DNA of 64,000 nucleotides from Tetragonia tetragonoides (Eukaryota; Streptophyta; Magnoliopsida; Caryophyllales; Aizoaceae). The notes beneath the pieces are model-generated. The model saw only the letters and a program-made list of their open reading frames with translations. It ran no database searches and was not told where the DNA came from. Shown piece by piece: positions 46,699-61,434 of the stretch. The DNA is taken from contig CM076140.1 of assembly GCA_038025085.1 (NCBI GenBank), forward strand, positions 28,428,501 through 28,492,500, in the 5' to 3' direction. The position numbers were made by a program, and so were the translations under genes. Position 1 is the first letter of the stretch. Every line of letters starts with the position of its first letter.

Positions 46699-49600
46699 AG
46701 ATTGGAGTTCTTTTGTGTTGTATATTAAGAGAAAGCATCCAAATATTTTGTTTGCATTCATTTGAGTGTGAAACTACACCTAGGATGTTTACAAGTACAA
46801 ACAAGCTTCAACTCAATCTTTTGAATGCATCTACGCGTTTTAAAAGCAGTTACGACTAGGGTGATAGAGATCGAGTTCTTTTGTGTTGTATATTAAGATA
46901 AAGCACCCAAATGTTTTGTTTGCATTCATTTGAGTATGAAACTACACCTAGAATGTTTTAAAGTGCAAACAAGCTTCAACTCAAGCTTTTGAATGCATTT
47001 ATGCGTTTTAAAAGCTCTTACGAGTAGGGTGAAAGAGATATGAGTTCTTTTGTGTTGTATATTAAGAGAAAGCATCCAAATACTTTGTTTGGATTCATTT
47101 GAGTGTGAAACTACACCTTGGATGTTTACAAGTACAAACAAGCTTCAAATCAAGCTTTTGAATGCATTTACGCGTTTTAAGAGCTCATACGAGTAGGGTG
47201 AAAGAGATTTGAGTTCTTTTGTGTTGTATATTAAGAGAAAGCATCCAAATACTTTGTTTGGATTCATTTGAGTGTGAAACTACACCTTTGATGTTTACAA
47301 GTACAAACAAGTTTCAACTCAAGCTTTTGAATGCATTTACGCGTTTTAAAAGCTCATACGAGTAGGGTGAAAGAGATTTGAGTTCTTTTGTGTTGTATAT
47401 TAACAGAAAGAATCCAAATACTTTGTTTGGATTCATTTGAGTGTAAAAGTACACCTAGGATGTTTACAAGTAAAAACAAGCTTCAACTCAAACTTTTGAA
47501 TGCATTTAAGCGTTTTAGGCTCATACGAGTAGGGTGAAAGGGATTTGAGATCTTTTGTGTTGTATATTAAGAGAAAGCATCCAAATACTTTGTTTGGATT
47601 CATTTGAGTGTGAAACTACACCTCGGATGTTTACAAGTACAAACAAGCTTCAACTCAAGCTTTTAAATGCATTTACGCGTTTTAAAAGTTTATACGAGTA
47701 GGGTAAAAGAGATTTGAGTTCTTTTGTGTTGTATATTACGGAAAGCATCCAAATACTTTGTTTGGATTTGTTTGAGTGTGAAACTACACCTAGGATGTTT
47801 ACAAGTACAAACAAGCTTCAACTTAAGCTTTTGAATGCATCTACGCGTTTTAAAAGCTCTTACGACTAGGGTGAAAGAGATCGAGTTCTTTTGTGTTGTA
47901 TATTAAGATAAAGCACCCAAATGTTTTGTTTGCATTCATGTGAGTATGAAACTACACCTTGGATGTTTACAAGTACAAATAAGCTTCAACTCAAGCTTTT
48001 GAATGCATTTACGCGTTTTAAAAGTTTATACGAGTAGGGTGAAAGAGATTTCAGTTCTTTTGTGTTGTATATTAAGAGAAAGCATCCAAATACTTTGTTT
48101 GGATTCATTTGAGTGTGAAACTACACCTCGGATGTTTACAAGTACAAACAAGCTTCAACTCAAGCTTTTGAATGCATTTACGCGTTGTAACAGCTCTTAT
48201 GACTAGGGTGATAGAGATTGAGTTCTTTTGTGTTGTATATTAAGAGAAAGCACCAAAATGTTTTGTTTGTATTCATTTGAGTATGAAACTACACCAAGAA
48301 TGTTTTAAAGTGCAAACAACTTCAACTCAAGCTTTTGAATGCATTTACGCGTTGTAAAAGCTCATACGAGTAGGGTGAAAGAGATTTGAGATCTGTTGTG
48401 TTGTATATTAAGATAAAGCATCCAAATACTTTGTTTGGATTCGTTTGAGTGTGAAACTACACCAAGGAAGTTTACAAGTACAAACAAGCTTCAACTCAAG
48501 CTTTTGAATGCATTTACGCGTTGTAACAGCTCTTACGACTAGGGTGATAGAGATTGAGTTCTTTTGTGTTGTATATTACGAGTAGGGTGAAAGAGATTTG
48601 AGTTTTTTTGTGTTGTATGTTAATAGAAAGCATCCAAATACTTTGTTTGCATTCATTTGAGTATGAAACTACACCAAGAATGTTTTAATGTGCAAACCAC
48701 TTCAACTCAAGCTTTTGAATGCATTTACGCGTTTTAAAAGCTCATACGAGTAGGGTGAAAGAGATTTCAGTTCTTTTGTGTTGTATATTAAGAGAAAGCA
48801 TTCAAATACTTTGTTTGGATTCATTTGATGGGGAAACTACACCTAGGAAGTTTACAAGTACAAACAAGCTTCAACTCAAGCTTTTGAATGCATTTACGCG
48901 TTGTAACAGCTCTTACGACTAGGGTGATAGAGATTGAGTTCTTTTGTGTTGTATATTAAGAGAAAGCACCAAAATGTTTTGTTTGCATTCATTTGAGTAT
49001 GAAACTACACCAAGAATATTTTAAAGTGCAAACAACTTCAACTCAAGCTTTTGAATGCATTTACGCGTTGTAAAAGCTCATACGAGTAGGGTGAAAGAGA
49101 TTTGAGATCTTTTGTGTTGTATATCAAGAGAAAGCATCCAAATACTTCGTTTGGATTCATTTGAGTGTAAAACTACACCTAGGAAGTTTACAAGTACAAA
49201 CAAGCTTCAACTCAAGCTTTTGAATTCATTTACGCGTTATAAAAGCTCATACGAGTAGGGTGAATGAGATTTGAGTTCTTTTGAGTTGTATATTAAGAGA
49301 AAACATCCAAAAACTTTGCTTGGATTCATTTGAGTGTGAAACTACACCTCGGATGTTTACAAGTACAAACAAGCTTCAACTCAAGCTTTTGAATGCATTT
49401 ACGCGTTTTAAAAGCTCATACGAGTAGGGTGATAGAGATTGAGTTCTTTTGTGTTGTATATTAAGAGAAAGCACCCATTTGTTTTGTTTGCACTCATTTG
49501 AGTATGAAATTACACCAAGAATGTTTTAAAGTGCAAACAAGCTTCAACTAAAGCTTTTGAATGGATTTACGCGTTTTAAAAGCTCATACGAATAGGGTGA

Positions 49601-50864
49601 AAGAGATTTGAGTTCTTTTGTGTTGTATATTAACAGAAAGCATCCAAATACTTTGTTTGGATTAATTTGAGTGTGAAACTACACCTAGGATGTTTACAAG
49701 TACAAACAAGCTTAAACTCAAGCTTTTACGCGTTTTAAAAGCTCATACGAGTAGGGTGAAAGAGATATGAGTTCTTTTGTGTTGTATATTAAGAGAAAGC
49801 ATCCAAATACTTTGTTTGGTTTCATTTGAGTGTGAAACTACACCTAGGAATTTTACAAGTACAAACAAGCTTCAACTCAAACTTTTGAATGCATTTAAGC
49901 GTTTTAAGCTGATACGAGTAGGGTGAAAGGGATTTGAGTTCTTTTTTGTTGTATATTAAGAGAAAGCATCCAAATACTTTGTTTGGATTCATTTGAGTGT
50001 GAAACTACACCTAGGATGTTTACAAGTACAAACAAGCTTCAACTCAAGCTTTTGAATGCATTGACGCGTTTTAAAAGCTCATACGAGTAGGGTGATAGAG
50101 ATTGAGTTCTTTTGTGTTGTATATTAAGAGAAAGCGCCCAAATTTTTTGTTTGCATTTATTTGAGTATTAAACTACAGCAAGAATGTTTTAAAGTGCAAA
50201 CAAGCTTCAACTCAAACTTTTGAATGCATTTACGCGTTCTAAAATCTCATACGAGTAGGGTGAAAGAGATTTGAGTTCTTTTGTGTTGTATATTAAGAGA
50301 AAGCATCCAAATACTTTGTTTGGATTCATTTGAATGTGAAACTAAACCTAGAATGTTTACAAGTACAAACAAGCTTCAACTCAAGCTTTTGAATGCATTT
50401 AACGTTTTAAAAGCTCTTACGAATAGGGTGATAGAGATTGAGTTCTTTTGTGTTGTATATTAAGAGAAAGCACCCAATTGTTTTGTTTGCACTCATTTGA
50501 GTATGAAACTACACGAAGAATATTTTAAAGTGCAAACAAGCTTCAACTCAAGCTTTTGAATGCATTTACGCGTTTTAAAAGCTCATACGAGTAGGGTGAA
50601 TGAGATTTGAGTTCTTTTGTGTTGTAGATTCAGAGAAAGCATCCAAATACTTTGTTTAGATTCATTTGAGTGTGAAACTAGACCTAGGATGTTTACAAGT
50701 ACAAACAAGCTTCAACTCAAACTTTTGAATGCATTTACGCGTTGTAACAGCTCTTACGACTAGGGTGATAGTGATTGAGTTCTTTTGTGTTGTATATTAA
50801 GAGAAAGCACCCAAATGTTTTGTTTGCATTCATTTGAGTATGAAACTACACCAAGAATGTTTTA
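46699..50864 (+). repeat. Satellite right flank of TE2
   Basis: Duplicate of the TE1 right flank. It is collinear with 30760 to about 32.8 kb (offset 15,939, then 15,938 after a 1-bp loss near 47740). After a jump of seven monomers it is collinear with about 34.06-36.10 kb (offset about 14,760), including the shared GATGGGGAAACTAC variant at 48827. A and B monomer types tend to alternate. No gene seen. Confidence 0.9.
48556..48599 (+). repeat. Monomer remnant of 44 bp, duplicate
   Basis: Same junction (GTTGTATATTA to CGAGTAGGG) as at 32618-32661. Confidence 0.88.
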
Positions 50865-51788
50865 AAGTGCAAACAAGCTTGAACTCAAGCTTTTGCATGC
50901 ATTTACGCTATTTAAAAGCTCATACGAGTAGGGTGAAAGAGATTTGAGTTCTTTTGTGTTGTATATTAAGAGAAAGCATCCAAATACTTTGTTTGGATTC
51001 ATTTGAGTGTGAAACTACACCTAGGAAGTTTACAAGTACAAACAAGCTTCAACTCAAGCTTTTGAATGGACTTACGCGTTTTAAAAGCTCATGCGAGTAG
51101 GGTGAAAGAGATTTAAGTTCTTTTGTGTTGTATATTAAGAGAAAGCAACCAAATACTTTGTTTGGATTCATTTGAGTGTGAAACTACACCTAGGATGTTT
51201 ACAAGTACAAACAAGCTTCAACTCAAGCTTTTGAATGCATTTACGCGTTATAACAGCTCTTACGAATAGGGTGATAGAGATTGAGTTCTTTTGTGTTGTA
51301 TATAAAGAGAAAGCACCCTTCTGTTTTGTTTGCACACATTTGAGTATGTAACTACACCAAGAATGTTTTAAAGTGCAAACAAGCTTCAACTCTAGCTTTT
51401 GAATGCATTTACGCGTTTTAAAAGCTCATACGAGTAGGGTGAAAGAGATTTGAGTTCTTTTGTGTTGTATATTAAGAGAAAGCATCCAAATACTTTGTTT
51501 GGATTCATTTGAGTGTGAAATTACACATAGGATTTTAACAAGTACAAACAAGCTTCAACTCAAACTTTTGAATGCATTTACGCGTTGCAAGAGCTCTTAC
51601 GACTAGGGTGATAGAGATTGAGTTCTTTTGTGTTGTATTTTAAGAGAAAGCACCCAAATGTTTTGTTTGGATTCATTTGAGTATGAAACTACACCAAGAA
51701 TGTTATAAAGTGCATATAAGCTTCAACTCAAGGTTTTGAATGCATTTACGCGTTTTAAATGATCATACGAGTAGGGTGAAAGAGATTT

Positions 51789-51936
51789 GAGTTCTTTTGT
51801 GTTAGACATAAAGAGAAAGCATCCAAATACTTTGTTTGGATTCATTTGAGTGTGAAACTACACCTAGGTTTTCAACTCAAGCTTTTGAATGCATTTACGC
51901 GTTATAACAGCTCTTACGAATAGGGTGATAGAGATT
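51789..51936 (+). repeat. Shortened marker monomer, 148 bp (1 of 6)
   Basis: It carries TTAGACATAAAG in place of TTGTATATTAAG and a deletion of about 21 bp joining ACACCTAGG to TTTTCAACTC, which removes the GTTTACAAGTACAAACAAGC part. It is always preceded by a monomer ending TTTTAAATGATCATACGAG or a close variant. Confidence 0.9.
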
Positions 51937-53959
51937 GAGTTCTTTTGTGTTGTATATTAAGAGAAAGCACCCTATTGTTTTGTTTGTACACATTTGAGTA
52001 TGAAACTACACCAAGAATATTTTAAAGTGCAAACAAGCTTCAACTCAAGCTTTTGAATGCATTTACGCGTTTTAAAAGCTCATACGAGTAGGGTGAATGA
52101 GATTTGAGTTCTTTTGTGTTGTATATTCAGAGAAAGCATCCAAATACTTTGTTTAGATTCATTTGAGTGTGAAACTAGACCTAGGATGTTTACAAGTACA
52201 AACAAGCTTCAACTCAAACTTTTGAATGCATTTACGCGTTGTAACAGCTCTTACGACTAGGGTGATAGTGATTGAGTTTTTTTGTGTTGTATATTAAGAG
52301 AAAGCACCCAAATGTTTTGTTTGCATTCATTTGAGTATGAAACTACACCAAGAATGTTTTAAAGTGCAAACAAGCTTGAACTCAAGCTTTTGCATGCATT
52401 TACGCTATTTAAAAGCTCATACGAGTAGGGTGAAAGAGATTTGAGTTCTTTTGTGTTGTATATTAAGAGAAAGCATCCAAATACTTTGTTTGAATTCATT
52501 TGAGTGTGAAACTACACCTAGGAAGTTTACAAGTACAAACAAGCTTCAACTCAAGCTTTTGAATGGACTTACGCGTTTTAAAAGCTCATGCGAGTAGGGT
52601 GAAAGAGATTTAAGTTCTTTTGTGTTGTATATTAAGAGAAAGCATCCAAATACTTTGTTTGGATTCATTTGAGTGTGAAACTACACCTAGGATGTTTACA
52701 AGTACAAACAAGCTTCAACTCAAGCTTTTGAATGCATTTACGCGTTATAACAGCTCTTACGAATAGGGTGATAGAGATTGAGTTCTTTTGTGTTGTATAT
52801 TAAGAGAAAGCACCCTATTGTTTTGTTTGCACACATTTGAGTATGTAACTACACCAAGAATGTTTTAAAGTGCAAACAAGCTTCAACTCTAGCTTTTGAA
52901 TGCATTTACGCGTTTTAATAGCTCATACGAGTAGGGTGAAAGAGATTTGAGTTCTTTTGTGTTGTATATTAAGAGAAAGCATCCAAATACTTTGTTTGGA
53001 TTCATTTGAGTGTGAAATTACACCTAGGATTTTAACAAGTACAAACAAGCTTCAACTCAAACTTTTGAATGCATTTACGCGTTGCAAGAGCTCTTACGAC
53101 TAGGGTGATAGAGATTGAGTTCTTTTATGTTGTATTTTAAGAGAAAGCACCCAAATGTTTTGTTTGGATTCATTTGAGTATGAAACTACACCAAGAATGT
53201 TTTAAAGTGCAAACATGCTTCAACTCAAGCTTTTGAATGGACTTACGTTTTTTTAAAAGCTCTTGCGAGTAGGGTGAAAGAGATTTAAGTTCTTTTGTGT
53301 TGTATATTAAGAGAAAGTATCCAAATACTTTGTTTGGATTCATTTGAGTGTGAAACTACACCTAGGATGTTTACAAGTTCAAACAAGCTTCAACTCAAGC
53401 TTTTGAATGCATTTACGCGTTATAACAGCTCTTACGAATAGGGTGATAGAGATTGAGTTCTTTTGTGTTGTATATTGAGAGAAAGCACCCTATTGTTTTG
53501 TTTGCACACATTTGAGTATGAAACTACACCAAGAATGTTTTAAAGTGCAAACAAGCTTCAACTCTAGCTTTTGAATGCATTTACGCGTTTTAAAGCTCAT
53601 ACGAGTAGGGTGAAAGAGATTTGAGTTCTTTTGTGTTGTATATTAAGAGAAAGCATCCAAATACTTTGTTTGGATTCATTTGAGTGTGAAATTACACCTA
53701 GGATTTTAACAAGTACAAACAAGCTTCAACTCAAACTTTTGAATGCATTTACGCGATGCAAGAGCTCTTACGACTAGGGTGATAGAGATTGAGTTCTTTT
53801 GTGTTGTATTTTAAGAGAAAGCACCCAAATGTTTTATTTTGATTCATTTGAGTATGAAACTACACCAAGAATGTGTTAAAGTGCAAACAAGCTTCAACTC
53901 AAAGTTTTGAATGCATTTACGCGTTTTAAATGATCATACGAGTAGGGTGAAAGAGATTT

Positions 53960-54107
53960 GAGTTCTTTTGTGTTAGACATAAAGAGAAAGCATCCAAAGA
54001 CTTTGTTTGGATTCATTTGAGTGTGAAACTACACCTAGGTTTTCAACTCAAACTTTTGAATGCATTTACGCGTTGTAAGAGCTCTTACGACTAGGGTGAT
54101 AGAGATT
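53960..54107 (+). repeat. Shortened marker monomer, 148 bp (2 of 6)
   Basis: Same TTAGACATAAAG variant and ACACCTAGGTTTTCAACTC junction, 2,171 bp after the first. Confidence 0.9.
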
Positions 54108-55792
54108 GAGTTCTTTTGTGTTGTATATTAAGAGAAAGCACCCAAATATTTTGTTTGCATTCATTCGAGTATGAAACTATACCAAGAATGTTTTAAAGTG
54201 CTAACAAGCTTCAACTCTAGCTTTTGAATGCATTTACGCGTTTTAAAATCTCATACGAGTAGGGTGAAAGAGATTTAAGTTCTTTTGTGTTGTATATTAA
54301 GAGAAAGCATACAAATACTTTTTTTGGATTCATTTGAGTGTGAAACTACACCTGGGAAGTTTACAAGTACAAACAAGCTTCAACTCAAGCTTTTGAATGC
54401 ATTTACGCGTTTTAAAAGCTCATACGAGTAGGGTGAAAGAGATTTGAGTTCTTTTGTGTTGTATATTAAGAGAAAGCATCCAAATAATTTGTTTGGTTTC
54501 ATTTGAGTGTGAAACTACACCTAGGATGTTTACAAGTACAAACAAGCTTCAACTCAAACTTTTGAACGCATTTACGCGTTTTAAAAGCTCATACGAATAC
54601 GGTGATAGAGATTGAGTTCTTCTGTGTTGTATATTAAGAGAAAGCACCTAATTGTTTTGTTTGCACTCATTGGAGTATGAAGATACACCAAGAATATTTT
54701 AAAGTGCAAACAAGCTTCAACTCAAGCTTTTAAATGCATTTACGCGTATTAAAAGCTCATACGAGTAGGGTGAAAGAGATTTGAGTTCTTTTATGTTGTA
54801 TATTCAGAGAAAGCATCCAAATACTTTGTTTAGATTCATTTGAGTGTGAAACTACACCTAGGATGCTTACAAGTACAAACAAGCTTCAACTCAAACTTTT
54901 GAATACATTTACGCGTTGTAACAGCTCTTACGACTACGGTGATAGATATTGAGTTCTTTTGTGTTGTATATTAAGAGAAAGCATCCAAATACTTTGTTTG
55001 GATTCATTTGAGTGTGAAACTACACCTAGGAAGTTTACAAGTACAAACAAGCTTCAACTCAAGCTTTTGAATGAATTGACGCGTTTTAAAAGCTCATACG
55101 AGTAGGGTGAAAGAGATTTAAGTTCTTTTGTGTTGTATATTAAGATAAAGCATCCAAATACTTTGTTTGGATTCATTTGAGTGTGAAACTACACCTAGGA
55201 TGTTTACAAGTACAAACAAGCTTCAACTCAAGCTTTTGAATGCATTTACGCGTTATAACAGCTCTTACGAATAGGGTGATAGAGATTGAGTTCTTTTGCG
55301 TTGTATATTAAGAGAAAGCACCCTATTGTTTTGTTTGCACACATTTGAGTATGAAACTACACCAAGAATGTTTTAAAGTGCAAACAAGCTTCAACTCTAG
55401 CTTTTGAATGCATTTACGCGTTTTAAAAGCTCATATGAGTAGGGTGAAAGAGATTTGAGTTCTTTTGTGTTGTATATTAAGAGAAAGCATCCAAATACTT
55501 TGTTTGGATTCATTTGTGTGTGAAATTACACCTAGGATGTTAACAAGTACAAACAAGCTTCAACTCAATCTTTTGAATGCATTTACGCGTTGCAAGAGCT
55601 CTTACGACTAGGGTGATAGAGATTGAGTTCTTTTGTGTTGTATTTTAAGAGAAAGCACCAAATATTTTGTTTGGATTCATTTGAGTATGAAACTACACCA
55701 AGAATGTTTTAAAGTGCAAGCAAGTTTCAACTCAAGGTTTTGAATGCATTTACGCGTTTTCAATGATCATACGAGTATGGTGAAAGAGATTT

Positions 55793-55941
55793 GAGTTCTT
55801 TTGTGTTAGACATAAAGAGAAAGCATCCAAATACTTTGTTTGGATTCATTTGAGTGTGAAACTACACCTAGGTTTTCAACTCAAACTTTTGAATGCATTT
55901 ACGCGTTGTAAGAGCTCTTACGACTAGGGTGAAAGAGATTT
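55793..55941 (+). repeat. Shortened marker monomer, 149 bp (3 of 6)
   Basis: Same variant and junction. Unlike the others it is followed by an A-type monomer (GTGAAAGAG), giving one extra base and breaking the A/B alternation locally. Confidence 0.9.
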
Positions 55942-58900
55942 GAGTTCTTTTGTGTTGTATATTAAGAGAAAGCATCCAAATACTTTGTTTGGATTCATTT
56001 GAGTGTGAAACTACACCTAGGATGTTTACAAGTACAAACAAGCTTCAACTCAAACTTTTGAATGCATTTACGCGTTGTAAGAGCTCTTACGACTAGGGTG
56101 ATAGAGAGTGAGTTCTTTTGTGTTGTATATTAAGAGAAAGCATCCAGATATTTTGTTTGGATTCATTTCAGTGTGAAACTACACCTAGGATGATTACAAG
56201 TACAAACAAGCTTCAACTCAAGCTTTTGAATGCATTTACACGTTTTATTAGCTCTTACGAATTGGGTGCCAGAGATCGAGTTCTTTTGTGTTGTGTATTA
56301 AGAGAAAGCACCCAAATGTTTTTTTTCCACTCATTTGAGTATGAAACTACACCAAGAATGTTTTAAAGTGCAGAAAAGCTTCAACTCAAGCTTTTGAATT
56401 TATTTACGCGTTTTAAAAGCTCATACGAGTAGGGTGAAAGAGATTTAAGTTCTTTTGTGTTGTATGTTAATAGAAAGCATCCAAATACTTTGTTTGCATT
56501 CATTTGAGTGTGAAAATGCACCTAGGATGCTTACAAGTACAAACAAGCTTCAACTCAAACTTTTGAATTCATTTACGCGTTGTAAGAACTCTTACGACTA
56601 GGGTGATAGAGATTGAGTTCTTTTGTGTTGTATATAAAGAGAAAGCACCCAAATGTTTTGTTTGCATTCATTTGAGTATGAAACTACACCAAAAATGTTT
56701 TAAAGTGCAAACAAGCTTCAACTCAAGCTTTTGAATGCATTTACGCGTTTTAAAAGCTCATACGAGTAGGTGAAAGAGATTTGAGTTGTTTTGTGTTGTT
56801 TATTAACAGAAAGCATCCAAATACTTTGTTTGGATTCATTGGAGTGTGAAACTACACCTAGGATGTTTACAAGTACAAACAAGCTTCAACTCAAGCTTTT
56901 GAATGCATTTACTCGTTTTAACAGCTCTTACAACATGGGCGATGGAGATTGAGTTCTTTTGTGTTGTATATGAAGAGAAAGCACCCAAATATTTTGTTTG
57001 CATTCATTTGAGTATGAAACTACACCAAGAATGTTTTAAAGTGCAAACAAGCTTCAACTCAAGGTTTTGAATTTATTTACGCGTTTTATAAGCTCATACG
57101 AGTAGGGTGAAAGAGATTTAAGTTCTTTTGTGTTGTATGTTAATAGAAAGCATCCAAATACTTTGTTTGCATTCATTTGAGTTTGAAACTACACCTAGGA
57201 TGTTTACAAGTACAAACAAGCTTCAACTCAAGCTTTTGAATGCATTTACGCGTTATAACAGCTCTTACGAATAGGGTGATAGAGATTGAGTTCTTTTGTG
57301 TTGTATATTAAGAGAAAGCACCCTATTGTTTTGTTTGCACACATTTGAGTATGAAACTACACCAAGGTTTTGAATTTATTTACGCGTTTTATAAGCTCAT
57401 ACGAGTAGGGTGAAAGAGATTTAAGTTCTTTTGTGTTGTATGTTAATAGAAAGCTTCCAAATACTTTGTTTGGATTCATTTGAGTGTGTAACTACACCTA
57501 GGATGCTTACAAGTACAAACAAGCTTCAACTCAAGCTTTTGAATGCATTTAGGCGTTTTAACAGCTCTTACGAATAGGGTGATAGTGATTGAGTTGTTTT
57601 GTGTTGTATATTAAGAGAAAGCAGCCTTTTTTTTTGTTTGCACTCATTTGCTTATGAAACTACACTAAGAATGTTTTAAAGTGCAAACAAGCTTCAACTC
57701 AAGCTTTTGAATGCATTTACGCGTTTTAAAGGCTCATACGAGTAGGGTGAAAGAGATTTGAGTTCTTTTGTGTTGTATATAAAGAGAAAGCATCCAAATA
57801 CTCTGTTTGGATTCATTTGAGTGTGAAACTACACCTAGGATGTTTACAAGTACAAACAAGCTTCAACTCAAACTTTTGAATGCATTTACGCGTTGTAAGA
57901 GCTCTTACGACTAGGGTGATAGAGACTGAGTTCTTTTGTGTTGTATATTAAGAGAAAGCACCCAGTTGTTTTGCTTGAACTCATTTGAGTATGAAACTAC
58001 ACCAAGAATGTTTTAAAGTGCAAACAAGCTTCAACTCAATCTTTTGAATGCATTTAGGTGTTTTAAAAGCTCATACGAGTAGGGTGAAAGAGGTTTGAGT
58101 TCTTTTGTATTGCATATTAAGAGAAAGCATCCAAATACTTTGTTTGGATTCATTTGAGTGTGAAACAACTTTACAAGCACAAACAAGCTTCAACTCAAGC
58201 TTTTGAATGCATTTACAAGTTTTAACAGCTCTTACGAAGAGGGTGATGGAGATTGAGTTTTTTTGTGTTGTATATTAAGAGAAAGCACCCAAATGTTTTG
58301 TTTGCACTTATTTGAGGATGAAACTACACCAAGAATGTTGTAAAGTGCTAACATGCTTCAACTCAAGCTTCTGAATGCATTTACGCGTTTTAAAAGCTCA
58401 TACGCGTAGGGTGAAAGAGATTTGAGTTCTTTTGTGTTGTATATTAAGAGAACGCATCCAAATACTTTGTTTGGATTCATTTGAGTGTGAAACTACACCT
58501 AGGATGTTTACAAGTACAAACAAGCTTCAACTCAAACTTTTTAATGCATTTATGCGTTGTAAGAGCTCTTACGACTAGGGTGATAGAGATTGAGTTCTTT
58601 TGTGTTGTATATTAAGAGAAAGCACCCAAATGTTTTGTTTGCATTCATTTGAGTATGAAACTACACCAAAAATGTTTTAAAGTGCAAACAAGCTTCAACT
58701 CAAGCTTTTGAATGCATTTACGCGCTTTAAAAGCTCATCCGAGTAGGTGAAAGAGATTTGAGTTGTTTTGTGTTGTATATTAAGAGAAAGCATCCAAATA
58801 CTTTGTTTGGATTCATTGGAGTGTGAAACTAAACCTAGGATGTTTACAAGTACAAACAAGCTTCAACTCAAGCTTTTGAATGCATTTACGCGTTTTAACA

Positions 58901-59938
58901 GCTCTCACAACATGGGTGATGGAGATTGAGTTCTTTTGTGTTGTATATGAAGAGAAAGCACCCAAATATTTTGTTTGCATTCATTTGAGTATGAAACTAC
59001 ACCAAGAATGTTTTAAAGTGCAAACAAGCTTCAACTCAAGGTTTTGAATTTATTTACGCGTTTTAAAAGCTCATACGAGTAGGGTGAAAGAGATTTAAGT
59101 TCTTTTGTGTTGTATGTTAATAGAAAGCTTCCAAATACTTTGTTTGGATTCATTTGAGTGTGAAACTACACCTAGGATGCTTACAAGTACAAACAAGCTT
59201 CAACTCAAGCTTTTGAATGCATTTACGCGTTATAACAGCTCTTACGAATAGGGTGATAGAGATTGAGTTCTTTTGTGTTGTATATTAAGAGAAAGCACCC
59301 TATTGTTTTGTTTGCACACATTTGAGTATGTAACTACACCAAGAATGTTTTAAAGTGCAAACAAGCTTCAACTCTAGCTTTTGAATGCATTTACGCGTTT
59401 TAATAGCTCATACGAGTAGGGTGAAAGAGATTTGAGTTCTTTTGTGTTGTATATTAAGAGAAAGCATCCAAATACTTTGTTTGGATTCATTTGAGTGTGA
59501 AATTACACCTAGGATTTTAACAAGACAAACAAGCTTCAACTCAAGCTTTTGAAAGGACTTACGCGTTTTAAAAGCTCATGCGAGTAGGGTGAAAGAGATT
59601 TAAGTTCTTTTGTGTTGTATATTAAGAGAAAGCATCCAAATACTTTGTTTGGATTCATTTGAGTGTGAAACTACACCTAGGATGTTTACAAGTACAAACA
59701 AGCTTCAACTCAAACTTTTGAATGCATTTACGCGTTGCAAGAGCTCTTACGACTAGGGTGATAGAGATTGAGTTCTTTTGTGTTGTATTTTAAGATAAAG
59801 CACCCAAATGTTTTGTTTGGATTCATTTGAGTATGAAACTACACCAAGAATGTTTTAAAGTGCAAACAAGCTTCAACTCAAGGTTTTGAATGCATTTACG
59901 CGTTTTAAATGATCATACGAGTAGGGTGAAAGAGATTT

Positions 59939-60086
59939 GAGTTCTTTTGTGTTAGACATAAAGAGAAAGCTTCCAAATACTTTGTTTGGATTCATTTGAG
60001 TGTGAAACTACACCTAGGTTTTCAAATCAAACTTTTGAATGCATTTACGCGTTGTAAGAGCTCTTACGACTAGGGTGATAGAGATT
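59939..60086 (+). repeat. Shortened marker monomer, 148 bp (4 of 6)
   Basis: Same variant; the junction reads ACACCTAGGTTTTCAAATC, a substitution shared with copy 5 at 61435. Confidence 0.9.
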
Positions 60087-61434
60087 GAGTTCTTTTGTGT
60101 TGTATATTAAGAGAAAGCACCCAAATATTTTGGTTGCAATCATTTGAGTATGAAACTATACCAAGAATGTTTTAAAGTGCAAACAAGCTTCAACTCTAGC
60201 TTTTGAATGCATTTACGCGTTTTAAAATCTCATACGAGTAGGGTGAAAGAGATTTAAGTTCTTTTGTGTTGTATATTAAGAGAAAGCATACAAATACTTT
60301 GTTTGGATTCATTTGAATGTGAAACTACACCTAGGAAGTTTACAAGTACAAACAAGCTTCAACTCAAGCTTTTGAATGCATTTAACGTTTTAAAAGCTCA
60401 TACGAATAGGGTGATAGAGATTGAGTTTTTTTGTGTTGTATATTAAGAGAAAGCACCCAATTGTTTTGTTTGGTTTCATTTGAGTGTGAAACTACACCAA
60501 GAATATTTTAAAGTGCAAACAAGCTTCAACTCAAGCTTTTGAATGCATTTACGCGTTTTAAAAGCTCATACGAGTAGGGTGAATGAGATTTGAGTTCTTT
60601 TGTGTTGTATATTCAGAGAAAGCATCCAAATACTTTGTTTAGATTCATTTGAGTGTGAAACTAGACCTAGGATGTTTACAAGTACAAACAAGCTTCAACT
60701 CAAACTTTTGAATGCATTTACGCGTTGTAACAGCTCTTACGACAAGGGTGATAGTGATTGAGTTCTTTTGTGTTGTATATTAAGAGAAAGCACCCAAATG
60801 TTTTGTTTGCATTCATTTGAGTATGAAACTACACCAAGAATGTTTTAAAGTGCAAACAAGCTTGAACTCAAGCTTTTGCAGGCATTTACGCTATTTAAAA
60901 GCTCATACGAGTAGGGTGAAAGAGATTTGAGTTCTTTTGTGTTGTATATTAAGAGAAAGCATCCAAATACTTTGTTTGGATTCATTTGAGTGTGAAACTA
61001 CACCTAGGAAGTTTACAAGTACAAACAAGCTTCAACTCAAGCTTTTGAAAGGACTTACGCGTTTTAAAAGCTCATACGAGTAGGGTGAAAGAGATTTAAG
61101 TTCTTTTGTGTTGTATATTAAGAGAAAGCATCCAAATACTTTGTTTGGATTCATTTGAGTGTGAAACTACACCTAGGATGTTTACAAGTACAAACAAGCT
61201 TCAACTCAAACTTTTGAATGCATTTACGCGTTGCAAGAGCTCTTACGACTAGGGTGATAGAGATTGAGTTCTTTTGTGTTGTATTTTAAGATAAAGCACC
61301 CAAATGTTTTGTTTGGATTCATTTGAGTATGAAACTACACCAAGAATGTTTTAAAGTGCAAACAAGCTTCAACTCAAGGTTTTGAATGCATTTACGCGTT
61401 TTAAATGATCATACGAGTAGGGTGAAAGAGATTT

